Shown piece after piece: positions 41,850 to 50,917 of a DNA stretch of 64,000 nt; the first letter of the stretch is position 1; each line of letters starts with the position of its first letter. Under the pieces are notes generated by a model, which did not search any database, was not told the DNA's origin, and was given only the letters and a program-made list of their open reading frames with translations. Both the position numbers and the translations under genes were made by a program. Source of the stretch: Roseburia sp. Its GTDB lineage: Bacteria > Bacillota > Clostridia > Lachnospirales > Lachnospiraceae. The DNA is taken from contig JAMOZS010000001.1 of NCBI GenBank assembly GCA_023667765.1, forward strand, positions 70,025 to 134,024. The letters are read 5' to 3'.

Positions 41850-44271
41850 TAAAAACAAAAGGGGAATGGCCCGGCTGCTGTTTGCGGCCCCGAAAAGCGG
41901 CAGCGGCAAAACAATGGCGGTCTGCGGTCTGATAGAAGCGTTGAAGAGGCGGGGGTTACAGGTGTCCGCCGTAAAATGCGGTCCCGATTATATTGATCCT
42001 ATGTTTCACCGTAGCGTGCTGGGGGTGCCATCGGGTAATCTTGATACCTTTTTTACAGAGCCTGAAACCACGAAGTACCTGTTGCGGGAACGGATGAAGC
42101 ATGCGGATTTTACCGTGATAGAGGGCGTCATGGGCTATTACGACGGTCTGGGAGGGCAGTCGGATAGGGCCAGTACTTATGAGATTGCGAAGGTGACAGA
42201 GACGCCGGTCGTGTTGGTAGTGGATGGAAAGGGTGCGAGTGTGTCTCTGGCGGCAATCATCAAAGGAATGACAGAGTACCGTTCGGACAGCAATATCAGG
42301 GGGATTTTACTGAACCGGGTTACAGGGTCTTTTTATGCGAGACTCAAGGAGCTGATTGAACGGGAATGCAAAATTCCGGTAGTCGGTTTCCTGCCGGAGA
42401 TGAAGGGGCTGGAGGTGCCGTCGAGACATCTTGGGCTGATGGCGCCGGAGGAAATGACGGACTTTAGCACATGGCTGGACAGGGTGGCGGCGGAGACGGA
42501 AAAAAATGTGGATATGGATAGGCTGCTTGCTATCGCAGACAAGGCGCCGGAAATCTCAGGAAGTGCGCCGGAGGTCTCTGTTTTGCCGGAAAAGGTGCGC
42601 ATAGGGGTGGCGAGAGACGAAGCCTTTTCCTTCTATTATACGGAGAATTTGGAGCTGCTTAGTCGGATGGGGGCGGAGTTGGTGGAATTTTCGCCCCTTC
42701 ATGACCGGGAACTGCCGCCGCAGCTGGACGGCCTGTTGTTAGGCGGAGGATATCCCGAAAACTATGCCCGGGAACTGGAACAGGCGAAAGGAGTCAGAGA
42801 TGCCGTCAGAAAACTCTGTGAGCAGGGAATTCCCTGTCTGGCGGAATGCGGAGGATTTCTTTATCTGCAGCAGACGTTGGAAGCCGCAGAAGCTGCGGAA
42901 GAAAAACATGCTGCCTCGGAAGGCTGCCCCATGGCGGGAGTTTTACCGGGAAAGGGTTTCCCGACAGAAAAGCTGTGCCGCTTCGGATATATTCAGGTGG
43001 AGACTTGTTCGTCCGGGATGTTGGGGGAGGCAGGGCAGATGATAAGAGGGCATGAATTCCATTATTGGAATTCCACGGAAAACGGTACGGACTGTGTGGC
43101 GGCAAAGCCTGTGGGGGGAAAGCCTTATTCCTGCATGGTACATACAACGCATATGGCAGCGGGTTTTCCACATTTGTACTATTACAGCAATCCGAAGGCA
43201 ATTTTTAGCTTTTTGCAATGCTGCCTGCGGTATCAGGCGAAACGCCGGGCGCAGGAGCATTGGGACAGTATTGCAAAGCCCATAGACGGTCTGGGGCTGT
43301 TGGAGGCCTATGTGACAAAATTGTGTGGGATAGCCGCTTCTCCGGTCTCTCCGGATATTAAAAAGCGCGCCTTGCTGGTGCTTTGCGGTGACCATGGGGT
43401 AGTGGCGGAGGGCGTGACTCAATGCGGCAGCCAAGTGACAAAAATCGTTGCGGCTAATCTTGCAGAGGGACGTTCCACTGTGAATATCATGGCAAGATGC
43501 GCAGGAGTGGATGTGTATACCATTGATGCGGGAATGGAGGGGTCTTGTTATCAGGAGAAAAGATTGGTTCCCGGAGCCGTGGTGGACAGGAAGGTAGGTT
43601 CCGGATGTGGGAATATTGTCAGAGAAGCTGCCATGACAATGGAACAGTGTCGGGAAGCGCTGCGAATCGGACGGGAGCTGGTGGGGGAGCTGAAAGAAAA
43701 GGGTTATACCATCATTGCCACAGGAGAAATGGGGATAGGTAACACGACTCCTACCAGCGTATTGGCAGCCTTACTTTTGGGGGAAACGCCGGAGACAGTC
43801 ACCGGAAAAGGAGCCGGTCTGGACAAGGAGGGACTTTGCAGAAAACGCGAGGCGGTCAGACTGGCCTGTGAGAGGGTGAGGCGCAGGGGATGGAAGAATC
43901 CACTGGAATTATTGGCACAGGCAGGCGGTTTTGAGCTTGTTATGATGTCAGGAATCTTTCTGGGAGGAGTGGCTTATGGGCTTCCTATTGTGGTGGACGG
44001 GGCTATTTCGGCAGTAGCGGCGCTTGCGGCATCGAAACTGGACCCAAGAGTGCCGGATTTTCTGCTGGCGTCTCATGTATCGGAAGAGGCTGCGGGGCGG
44101 TTGGCTCTGGAGGCGTTGGGAATAGAGGCGATTCTCCGGGGAAGGATGCATCTGGGCGAGGGTACCGGAGCGATGGCCTTGTTTCCACTGTTGGATATGG
44201 CGGTAGAGGTCTATGGCAGTATGGGAGGTTTTGAAGATTACGGTATAGAAGCCTATGAAAGATTGACATAA
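41830..44271 (+). CDS. cbiA-cobT: CbiA-CobT fusion: cobyrinate a,c-diamide synthase and NaMN:DMB phosphoribosyltransferase
   Basis: 813 residues from ATG 41830, overlapping cbiJET by 20 bases. Residues 1 to about 460 are CbiA: P-loop FAAPKSGSGKTMAVCGLIEA, CGPDYIDPMFHRSVLG, EGVMGYYDGLGG and the glutamine amidotransferase Cys340 in CLAECGGFLY. From about 475: CobT, with CGDHGVVAEGVTQCGSQVTK, IATGEMGIGNTTPTSVLAAL and the catalytic Glu777 in MHLGEGTGAMALFPLLDMA. One chain thus amidates the corrin a and c side chains, and activates the lower-ligand base. Both active sites look intact. Confidence 0.92.
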   Translation: MKKGMDDKNKRGMARLLFAAPKSGSGKTMAVCGLIEALKRRGLQVSAVKCGPDYIDPMFHRSVLGVPSGNLDTFFTEPETTKYLLRERMKHADFTVIEGVMGYYDGLGGQSDRASTYEIAKVTETPVVLVVDGKGASVSLAAIIKGMTEYRSDSNIRGILLNRVTGSFYARLKELIERECKIPVVGFLPEMKGLEVPSRHLGLMAPEEMTDFSTWLDRVAAETEKNVDMDRLLAIADKAPEISGSAPEVSVLPEKVRIGVARDEAFSFYYTENLELLSRMGAELVEFSPLHDRELPPQLDGLLLGGGYPENYARELEQAKGVRDAVRKLCEQGIPCLAECGGFLYLQQTLEAAEAAEEKHAASEGCPMAGVLPGKGFPTEKLCRFGYIQVETCSSGMLGEAGQMIRGHEFHYWNSTENGTDCVAAKPVGGKPYSCMVHTTHMAAGFPHLYYYSNPKAIFSFLQCCLRYQAKRRAQEHWDSIAKPIDGLGLLEAYVTKLCGIAASPVSPDIKKRALLVLCGDHGVVAEGVTQCGSQVTKIVAANLAEGRSTVNIMARCAGVDVYTIDAGMEGSCYQEKRLVPGAVVDRKVGSGCGNIVREAAMTMEQCREALRIGRELVGELKEKGYTIIATGEMGIGNTTPTSVLAALLLGETPETVTGKGAGLDKEGLCRKREAVRLACERVRRRGWKNPLELLAQAGGFELVMMSGIFLGGVAYGLPIVVDGAISAVAALAASKLDPRVPDFLLASHVSEEAAGRLALEALGIEAILRGRMHLGEGTGAMALFPLLDMAVEVYGSMGGFEDYGIEAYERLT

Positions 44272-44287
44272 AAACTGGGAGGTATCA

Positions 44288-44872
44288 ATGGATATGTTGT
44301 ATCTGGTAACTGGGGGAAGCGGAAGCGGAAAATCAGAGTATGCGGAGAACCTGGCGAGGAAGCTCAGGGAAAAAAAGGGCGCCGGGTCGGGCAGGCTGTA
44401 CTATGTGGCAACCATGTATTCCCATGACGAAGAAAGTGACCAACGGATTGCCAGGCATCGTTTGATGCGCAAGGGGAAAGGCTTTTCCACCAGGGAATGC
44501 TATTATGGAATTTCACGTCTCCGGGTATGCAGGGAGGATGTGCTGTTGGTAGAGTGTATGTCCAATCTGCTTGCCAACGAAATGTATCTGCCGGAAGGCG
44601 GGATTAAGGACAGAGGAGCTCAGGCGAAGGAACAGCTGGAGGAAACAATGGTAAAACCCCTGCTAGAGCTGACGGAACGGGTGGAAGAGCTGGTAGTAGT
44701 GACCAATGAGGTTTTTTCGGACGGAGTGCGCTATGAGCCGGAAACAGAAAGGTACAGAGAGCTTTTGGGACAACTGAACGGGAGGCTGGCGGCCCGGGCG
44801 GGCGCGGTGGTGGAAGTTGTGTTTTCGATTCCCGTGATACATAAGGGGGAGGGATTGTTATGCGGTCTCTGA
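44288..44872 (+). CDS. cobU: Adenosylcobinamide kinase / adenosylcobinamide-phosphate guanylyltransferase (CobU)
   Basis: 194 residues, ATG 44288 after GGGAGG. P-loop VTGGSGSGKSEYAENLA and the guanylylated-His region DQRIARHRLMRKG are present. The usual NEVGxGIVP block is replaced by TNEVFSDGVRYEPETERYRE, a departure from family consensus. It phosphorylates adenosylcobinamide and transfers GMP to it. A half-size CobU-like gene lies 800 bp downstream and does retain the consensus block. Confidence 0.88.
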   Translation: MDMLYLVTGGSGSGKSEYAENLARKLREKKGAGSGRLYYVATMYSHDEESDQRIARHRLMRKGKGFSTRECYYGISRLRVCREDVLLVECMSNLLANEMYLPEGGIKDRGAQAKEQLEETMVKPLLELTERVEELVVVTNEVFSDGVRYEPETERYRELLGQLNGRLAARAGAVVEVVFSIPVIHKGEGLLCGL

Positions 44873-45621
44873 TTATTGCGTTTTCCCTGTATTCCAGAAT
44901 TCCCATGCCCGGATGTGAATGGAACGAGCAGGACATGAAGTATAGCATGTGTTTTTTTCCTCTGGTGGGGGCTGTGTTGGGTCTGTGCAGCGCAGGGGTC
45001 TATTTCGGGATGGAGGCGCTTGGATTTGGTGAAATCTCAAGGGCCATAGTGCTGTCGGCGCTTCCCATACTGGTGACGGGAGGTATCCATATGGACGGTT
45101 ATCTGGATACCGTGGATGCGAAAAGCTCCTGGAGAAGCAGAGAGGAAAAGCTGGAGATTCTGAAGGACCCTCATATGGGGGCTTTTGCCTGTGTTTACGG
45201 TATGGTTTATCTGCTTTTAACAGTCGCTTTTTTCTGTGAGGTGGGAAGCAGGGAGATGTTTGGCGTCGCCATAGGCTATGTGTTTTCCCGGATTCTGAGC
45301 GCATGTTCTGTGGTGACCTTCAGGAAAGCGAAAAGGGAGGGGATGGCGGCCGCCAGTGCAAAGGCAGCGGCCGGATGGGTGCGATGGATTCTTTTTCTGG
45401 AGCTTGTCGTCTGTGCAATCGGTATGACGGCGGCTTGTCCTGCATATGGTCTGACGAGCCTGATTGTGGGAGCCTGCTGCTTTGGCTGGTATCGCCATAT
45501 GGCCTACAAAAGCTTCGGAGGAATCACAGGAGACTTGGCGGGATATTTTCTGCAAATCTGCGAGCTGGGGATTCTGGTGGGAATCGTGCTGGTTTCAAAG
45601 GTGTCAGGATATGCGGGATGA
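44860..45621 (+). CDS. cobS: Adenosylcobinamide-GDP ribazoletransferase (cobalamin synthase CobS)
   Basis: 253 residues, integral membrane, overlapping cobU by 13 bases with GGGAGGG in the overlap. Markers: SRIPMPGCEWNEQDMKYSMC, FFPLVGAVLGL, GGIHMDGYLDTVDA (D-x-x-D metal motif) and LKDPHMGAFACVYGM. It joins the nucleotide loop to adenosyl-GDP-cobinamide. Confidence 0.94.
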   Translation: MRSLIIAFSLYSRIPMPGCEWNEQDMKYSMCFFPLVGAVLGLCSAGVYFGMEALGFGEISRAIVLSALPILVTGGIHMDGYLDTVDAKSSWRSREEKLEILKDPHMGAFACVYGMVYLLLTVAFFCEVGSREMFGVAIGYVFSRILSACSVVTFRKAKREGMAAASAKAAAGWVRWILFLELVVCAIGMTAACPAYGLTSLIVGACCFGWYRHMAYKSFGGITGDLAGYFLQICELGILVGIVLVSKVSGYAG

Positions 45622-45664
45622 AAAACCAAAATGCGCAAAAAGAGGCGCAGAAAGGAGGTAAAAC

Positions 45665-45997
45665 ATGATACTGATTGTGGGAGGAGCTTATCAGGGGAAA
45701 ACGGTATATGCAAAAGAACATTTTCCGGATACCTACAGAAAGATAAATCAATATCACGAAGAAATCCGGAGGCAGATGAAAAAAGGGCTAAATCCTTTGG
45801 AGGAAGCGAAAAAGATGCCTCTTTCCGAAGAAAATCTGATTATCATCTGCGATGAGGTGGGAAGCGGACTGGTGCCGATGGATGCCTTTGAACGTGCTTA
45901 CAGGGAGCAGGTGGGCAGGGTGGGGGCATATCTGGCCGCTCAGGCTAAACAGGTTATTCGAGTGGTATGCGGTATTGGAAAGAAGATAAAACCTTAA
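45665..45997 (+). CDS. Half-size CobU-like P-loop protein
   Basis: 110 residues against about 180-190 for CobU; ATG 45665 after AAAGGAGG. The P-loop is ILIVGGAYQGKTVYA (residues 2-16). The C-terminal half, ICDEVGSGLVPMDAFERAYR then EQVGRVGAYLAAQAKQVIRV, aligns with the CobU C-terminus, including the EVGSGxVP block. The middle segment with the guanylylated histidine (RHRxxR) is missing. It could be a kinase-only or regulatory CobU paralogue, perhaps pairing with the full-length CobU; no frameshift is apparent, and the ribosome site is excellent, so I take it as a real gene. Confidence 0.85.
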   Translation: MILIVGGAYQGKTVYAKEHFPDTYRKINQYHEEIRRQMKKGLNPLEEAKKMPLSEENLIIICDEVGSGLVPMDAFERAYREQVGRVGAYLAAQAKQVIRVVCGIGKKIKP

Positions 45998-46015
45998 ACG
46001 AGGAGGCTTCGGTTT

Positions 46016-46630
46016 ATGAGGATTTATTTCATTCGCCATGGACAGACGAAGGGGAACAGGGAAAAGAGATATGTGGGAAGAACGGATGAGGCGCTTTTGG
46101 AGGAGGGAAAGAAACAGCTTTTTGGGAGAAGCAGTTTTCGGAAAGCGGTTTTCGAGCCGGATATTCTGTATGTGAGTCCTATGCGTAGATGTCGCGAGAC
46201 GGCGCAGCTTTTGTTTCCGGGAAAGGAACAGCATGTGGTGGACGCCTTTCGGGAGTGCGATTTTGGGGAGTTTGAATATCGAAATTATGATGAGCTAAAT
46301 GGTAATCCGGCGTATCAGCGTTTCCTTGATTCCGGAGGAACCTGCGGTTTTCCGGGAGGAGAAACCTTAAAGGAATTTCAGGAGCGGTGTGTCAGGGGGT
46401 TTTGCAGCGTAATTGCTTCTGCATGGAAACAAAAGCCGGATATGTGTGTGGTATTTGTCGTTCACGGAGGAACGATTATGGCCATATTGGATTGTTTTTC
46501 ACGTCCTCATAAGGATTATTTTGAGTGGCAGACAGAAAACGGAAACGGTTATGCTGCGGAATTGTCTTATGATAGGGAAAACGGGGAACCGGTGCTGGAG
46601 TCTATTGTAGATTTAAAGGAAGCTCTGTAA
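46016..46630 (+). CDS. cobC: Histidine phosphatase, probable alpha-ribazole phosphatase (CobC-like)
   Basis: 204 residues, ATG 46016 after GAGGAGG. RIYFIRHGQTKGNREKRYVG has the RHG catalytic motif and FVVHGGTIMAIL the second His. It has the general histidine-phosphatase pattern; position inside the cobalamin operon makes alpha-ribazole-5'-phosphate (or adenosylcobalamin-phosphate) the likely substrate. Confidence 0.88.
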   Translation: MRIYFIRHGQTKGNREKRYVGRTDEALLEEGKKQLFGRSSFRKAVFEPDILYVSPMRRCRETAQLLFPGKEQHVVDAFRECDFGEFEYRNYDELNGNPAYQRFLDSGGTCGFPGGETLKEFQERCVRGFCSVIASAWKQKPDMCVVFVVHGGTIMAILDCFSRPHKDYFEWQTENGNGYAAELSYDRENGEPVLESIVDLKEAL

Positions 46631-46631
46631 A

Positions 46632-47612
46632 ATGAAAGAACGTATCTTGATTATCTGTGTGGCATGTATGCTGGATTTGCTTCTGGGTGACCCGCATTGG
46701 CTGTGGCATCCGGTGTGCGGGATAGGAAAAGTAATAGAGTGGACGGAGCGGGGGCTGCGCAGACTGTTTGGGATTCGACCGGAAAGAGACGCCGATATCA
46801 GGAAAAAGAAGTTGGCGGGGATTTTGTTAGCAGCGCTGGTGCTGTTTGCAGTTCTTGCGATAACAGGGGGCTTGCTTGCCCTGGCCGAGGTTCTGCATCC
46901 CCTATGTCGAAGCCTTGTGGAGTGCGTCATTTGTTATCAGATGCTTGCCATGAGATCTTTGAAGGTGGAGAGTATGAAGGTATATGACGCTCTGCAGAGA
47001 AAAGATGTGGAAGCCGCCAGACAGGCGGTGTCCATGATTGTGGGACGAGATACAGAATGTCTGACTGCAGAGGGCATTACAAAGGCGGCTGTGGAGACCG
47101 TGGCAGAAAATACTTCAGACGGAGTGGTAGCGCCTCTGCTGTACCTGTTTGTGTTCGGCGTTTACGGGATAGTGGCATATAAGGCAGTAAACACCATGGA
47201 TTCTATGGTGGGGTATCGCAATGACAGGTATTTATATTTGGGAAGGGCTGCCGCCAGGCTGGATGATGTGTGTAACTTTATACCGGCCAGGATTTCCGCC
47301 CTGTGTATGATGGGGGCAGCTTTTTTGTTGGGGCTGGACGGAAAAAGAGCGGTATTTATTTTTCGACGGGACAGGTATCGCCATTCCAGTCCCAATTCCG
47401 CCCAGACGGAGGCTGTCTGTGCAGGGGCCCTGGGGGTGCAGTTGGCGGGGGATGCATGGTATTTTGGGGTTCTTCACAGGAAGCCTACCATAGGTGATGC
47501 GATAAGGAAGGTGGAGGCGGAAGATATCGTCAGAGCGAACAGGCTGCTGTATGGTACTTCCGGAATTGTTTTTGTGGTGGGTATTTTGGCGTTGGTTATA
47601 TTGGGTCTCTAA
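46632..47612 (+). CDS. cbiB: Adenosylcobinamide-phosphate synthase (CbiB)
   Basis: 326 residues, membrane protein, one base after cobC. ACMLDLLLGDPHWLWHPVCG, GRDTECLTAEGITKAAVETV, AENTSDGVVAPLLYLFVFGV and YKAVNTMDSMVGYRNDRYLY are CbiB signatures. It attaches aminopropanol phosphate to adenosylcobyric acid. Confidence 0.95.
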   Translation: MKERILIICVACMLDLLLGDPHWLWHPVCGIGKVIEWTERGLRRLFGIRPERDADIRKKKLAGILLAALVLFAVLAITGGLLALAEVLHPLCRSLVECVICYQMLAMRSLKVESMKVYDALQRKDVEAARQAVSMIVGRDTECLTAEGITKAAVETVAENTSDGVVAPLLYLFVFGVYGIVAYKAVNTMDSMVGYRNDRYLYLGRAAARLDDVCNFIPARISALCMMGAAFLLGLDGKRAVFIFRRDRYRHSSPNSAQTEAVCAGALGVQLAGDAWYFGVLHRKPTIGDAIRKVEAEDIVRANRLLYGTSGIVFVVGILALVILGL

Positions 47613-47624
47613 GGGAGCATACAG

Positions 47625-48680
47625 ATGGAATATTTTCACGGAGGAGATGTGTATCGTAATACAGTTCCATATGACTTTTCGGTGAATATCAACCCGCTGG
47701 GAATGCCGCCCGGCTGTATGGAAGCGGCGAAGCGGGGGGTGGAGTTATGTACGCGATATCCGGACTGGAAAGGCGAGGAGCTTCGTCAGGCGCTGGCGGA
47801 GGCGGAGGGGGTTTTGGAGGAACAGGTTATTTTGGGAAACGGCGCTGCAGAGCTTCTGTATGCCCTTATGTTTTACCTGCATCCGAAGCGGGTTTTAATC
47901 CCGATTCCCGGGTTTGGGGAATATGAGGCCGCCGTGACGGCGGCGGGGGGAGGTTGTGAGTTTTGGCGGCTGGAGGAAAGCTGTGATTTTCATTTGGAGG
48001 AGGCTTTTTTGGATGCCCTTTCCGGGCCGACAGATATGGTGATTTTGTGCAATCCCAATAACCCTGACGGGGGGCTCGTTGAGAAGGAGCTGTTGTTTCG
48101 TATTGCCGAAAAGTGTGAGAAAACCGGTATATGGATGTGTGTGGATGAGTGTTTTCTTCCTTTTACGGAGAGGGAAGGAGAGCTGACGATGAAGCACTGT
48201 CTGGAAAGATTTCCGCATTTGATTGTGCTGAGGGCTTTTACCAAGATTTATGGTATGCCGGGGCTTCGACTGGGATATGCCATGGCCGCAGATAAAAAAA
48301 TGTCTGCCGGAATCAGAAGGTGCCTGCAGCCCTGGAACACGTCCCTTCCGGCACAGCTGGCAGGTCTGCAGGCGTTGAAAAGCAGGGAATTTGTAAAGCG
48401 GACAGTGGAGCTTGTTCGGGAGGAAAGAAGCTTTCTATACAGGAAATTGGGGGACATGCCGCGGGAGCTTATAGAGAGGGTTTATCCCTCAGCGGCAAAT
48501 TTTCTTCTCCTGCGCGGCAGGGCAGATATGTATCAGAGGATGCTGGAGCAGGGCTTTTTGATTAGAGATTGCAGAAGTTACCGGGGACTGGAAAGACAAA
48601 GCGGCAGGGGATATTTTCGGATTGCAGTCAGGACACATCAGGAGAATCAGGCGCTGTTGGATTGCATGAGCCGCCTGTAA
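47625..48680 (+). CDS. cobD: Threonine-phosphate decarboxylase (CobD), PLP aminotransferase fold
   Basis: 351 residues, ATG 47625 after AAGGGAG. HGGDVYRNTVPYDFSVNINP and LGMPPG form the typical CobD opening. ILGNGAAELLYALMF, ILCNPNNPDGGLVEKE and LRAFTKIYGMPGLRLGYAMA (PLP-binding Lys in FTK) follow. It decarboxylates threonine phosphate to aminopropanol phosphate, used by the preceding CbiB. Confidence 0.93.
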   Translation: MEYFHGGDVYRNTVPYDFSVNINPLGMPPGCMEAAKRGVELCTRYPDWKGEELRQALAEAEGVLEEQVILGNGAAELLYALMFYLHPKRVLIPIPGFGEYEAAVTAAGGGCEFWRLEESCDFHLEEAFLDALSGPTDMVILCNPNNPDGGLVEKELLFRIAEKCEKTGIWMCVDECFLPFTEREGELTMKHCLERFPHLIVLRAFTKIYGMPGLRLGYAMAADKKMSAGIRRCLQPWNTSLPAQLAGLQALKSREFVKRTVELVREERSFLYRKLGDMPRELIERVYPSAANFLLLRGRADMYQRMLEQGFLIRDCRSYRGLERQSGRGYFRIAVRTHQENQALLDCMSRL

Positions 48681-48705
48681 CGGGAACAGGAAAATAGGAG
48701 GAAAA

Positions 48706-50238
48706 ATGGCGAAACCAATTATGATACAGGGAACCATGTCCAATGTGGGGAAAAGCCTGCTTGCAGCGGGTCTATGTCGTATTTTCAGACAGGATGGCTA
48801 TCGGGTGGCTCCCTTTAAGTCCCAGAATATGGCACTGAATTCTTTTATTACAAGAGAAAATCTGGAGATAGGGCGGGCGCAGGCAGTACAGGCCAGAGCC
48901 TGCGGCATAGAGCCGATGGCATGCATGAATCCTATCCTGCTTAAGCCCACAACAGATATGGGTTCACAGGTCATTGTAAACGGAGAAGTAATGGGAAATA
49001 TGCGTGCTATGGACTACTTCAGAAGGAAGCGGGAGTATATTCCGGTGATTCGAGAAGCCTATGAGAAACTGGCGTCTCAGTATGATATTGTAGTGATAGA
49101 GGGGGCAGGGAGTCCTGCGGAAATGAATCTGAAAGCAGATGATATCGTAAACATGGGAATGGCGGAGATTGCCGACGCCCCTGTACTGCTGGTAGGGGAT
49201 ATTGACAGGGGCGGCGTATTTGCGCAGCTGATTGGCACTGTGCTGCTGCTGGAGCCCCATGAGCAGGAGCGCATTAAAGGGCTTATCATTAATAAGTTTC
49301 GAGGGGATAAGGAGATACTTGTCCCAGGCTTGGATATGATTACCGAAAAATGCGGGAAAAAGATACTTGGGGTGGTGCCATATATGGATGTGGATATTGA
49401 GGAAGAGGATTCTCTGGCGGAAAGCCTGGGGCAGAAGGCGGTGAAGGGATGCATTGATGTGGCAGTCATAAGATTTCCCAGAATTTCTAATTTTACGGAT
49501 TTCCAGGCGTTAAACGCAGAGGCGGATGTGTCGGTACGGTATGTGGAGAAGGTATCCGAATTGCATAACCCCGACCTGATTTGCCTTCCCGGTACAAAAA
49601 ACACAATCAGCGATATGAAATGGTTTCGTGCCAGCGGTCTGGAAGCGGCAGTAAAGCGGCTGGCAGGAGAAGGCATGCCTGTGATAGGCATTTGCGGCGG
49701 TTATCAGATATTGGGGAAACAGATTGTAGATGCCTGCGATGTGGAAGGGGGCGGACAGATTCAGGGAATGGGGCTGCTTCCCATTGTTACTTATTATGAG
49801 CCGGAGAAAAGAAGGAAACAGAACGCGGGAGAAGTGGCGCCGCTAACCGGGTTTTTCGCAGGTCTGTCGGAGAAAAAGGTGAGCGGTTATGAGCTTCATA
49901 TGGGAAGAACTGTTTTGGCAGAGGAAAGCGGTGAAGAAGATGGGCGGGCAACCGCAGAGGCTTTGCTCCGGCTGGCAGACGGTTCGGATGGATTCTGTCG
50001 GAAGAATGTGTTTGGCAGTTATCTGCACGGTATTTTTGATGAGCAGGAATTCAGGACCGCGTTGATACAGAAGCTCTGTCAGAGAAAGGGGATTACCAGA
50101 GAGGCGCTGGACGGATTTTCCATGGAAGCTTACCGGGAAGAGCAGTTTGACAAGCTGGCAGATATCCTGCGCAGGAATTTGGACATGGATGCGGTTTATC
50201 GCATGATTGGAAGCTCCGTGGCAGCAGGCATGGGATGA
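48706..50238 (+). CDS. cbiP: Cobyric acid synthase (CbiP/CobQ)
   Basis: 510 residues, ATG 48706 after AGGAGG. P-loop-like IMIQGTMSNVGKSLLAAGLC, FKSQNMALNSFITRENLEIG and ADAPVLLVGDIDRGGVFAQL form the synthetase part; GICGGYQILG (Cys nucleophile) and GSYLHGIFD (His) form the glutamine amidotransferase part. It amidates four corrin side chains at b, d, e and g. Confidence 0.96.
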   Translation: MAKPIMIQGTMSNVGKSLLAAGLCRIFRQDGYRVAPFKSQNMALNSFITRENLEIGRAQAVQARACGIEPMACMNPILLKPTTDMGSQVIVNGEVMGNMRAMDYFRRKREYIPVIREAYEKLASQYDIVVIEGAGSPAEMNLKADDIVNMGMAEIADAPVLLVGDIDRGGVFAQLIGTVLLLEPHEQERIKGLIINKFRGDKEILVPGLDMITEKCGKKILGVVPYMDVDIEEEDSLAESLGQKAVKGCIDVAVIRFPRISNFTDFQALNAEADVSVRYVEKVSELHNPDLICLPGTKNTISDMKWFRASGLEAAVKRLAGEGMPVIGICGGYQILGKQIVDACDVEGGGQIQGMGLLPIVTYYEPEKRRKQNAGEVAPLTGFFAGLSEKKVSGYELHMGRTVLAEESGEEDGRATAEALLRLADGSDGFCRKNVFGSYLHGIFDEQEFRTALIQKLCQRKGITREALDGFSMEAYREEQFDKLADILRRNLDMDAVYRMIGSSVAAGMG

Positions 50239-50255
50239 AAAAAGGAGAAAAGAAT

Positions 50256-50879
50256 ATGCAGTTTGAAACAGTTTTACCGGGGGATATTGAGAAACGCAGT
50301 TTTGAGATTATTACGGAGGAATTGGGAGATGCCCTGCTGGACCCCCTGCAGGCGCCCATTATCAAGCGCGTCATTCACACAACAGCTGATTTTGACTATC
50401 TGAATACGCTCTGTTTCTCTGAACATGCGGTGACAAAATTCCGGGAGGCATTGAGAAGCGGGGTATCCATTGTCACCGACACGCAGATGGCAAAGGCCGG
50501 CATCAGCAAAAGAACGCTGGAAAAATACGGCGGGAAGGTGTATTGTTTTATGGGGGACGAGGATGTGGCGCAGTCCGCTATAAAAAACAAAACGACCAGA
50601 GCTGTGGCAAGTATGGATAAAGCGGCGGGCCTTTCGGAGGAGCTCATTTTCGTCGTGGGAAATGCACCCACCGCATTGATGCGCCTGTATGAATTGATGG
50701 AGCAGGGGAAGATTGCGCCCAGAGGGATTATAGGGGTTCCGGTAGGGTTTGTGAATGTGGTGCAGGCAAAAGAATTGATTAGGCAGTGCCCCGTCCCATA
50801 TATTGTAGCCAGAGGAAGAAAAGGCGGGAGCAATGTGGCGGCGGCAATCTGTAATGCGCTTTTGTATGCCATGGAATAA
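50256..50879 (+). CDS. cbiC: Cobalt-precorrin-8 methylmutase (CbiC)
   Basis: 207 residues from ATG 50256, preceded by AAAGGAG; an ATG at 50235 overlaps the cbiP stop as ATGA and may provide coupling. GDIEKRSFEIITEELG, VIHTTADFDYLNTLCFSEHA (catalytic His) and GVPVGFVNVVQAKELI match CbiC. It migrates the C11 methyl to C12 to yield cobyrinic acid. Confidence 0.95.
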   Translation: MQFETVLPGDIEKRSFEIITEELGDALLDPLQAPIIKRVIHTTADFDYLNTLCFSEHAVTKFREALRSGVSIVTDTQMAKAGISKRTLEKYGGKVYCFMGDEDVAQSAIKNKTTRAVASMDKAAGLSEELIFVVGNAPTALMRLYELMEQGKIAPRGIIGVPVGFVNVVQAKELIRQCPVPYIVARGRKGGSNVAAAICNALLYAME

Positions 50880-50917
50880 GGGACAGGCAAAGTTGTTTGA
50901 AAAGGGAATGAGAGAAG

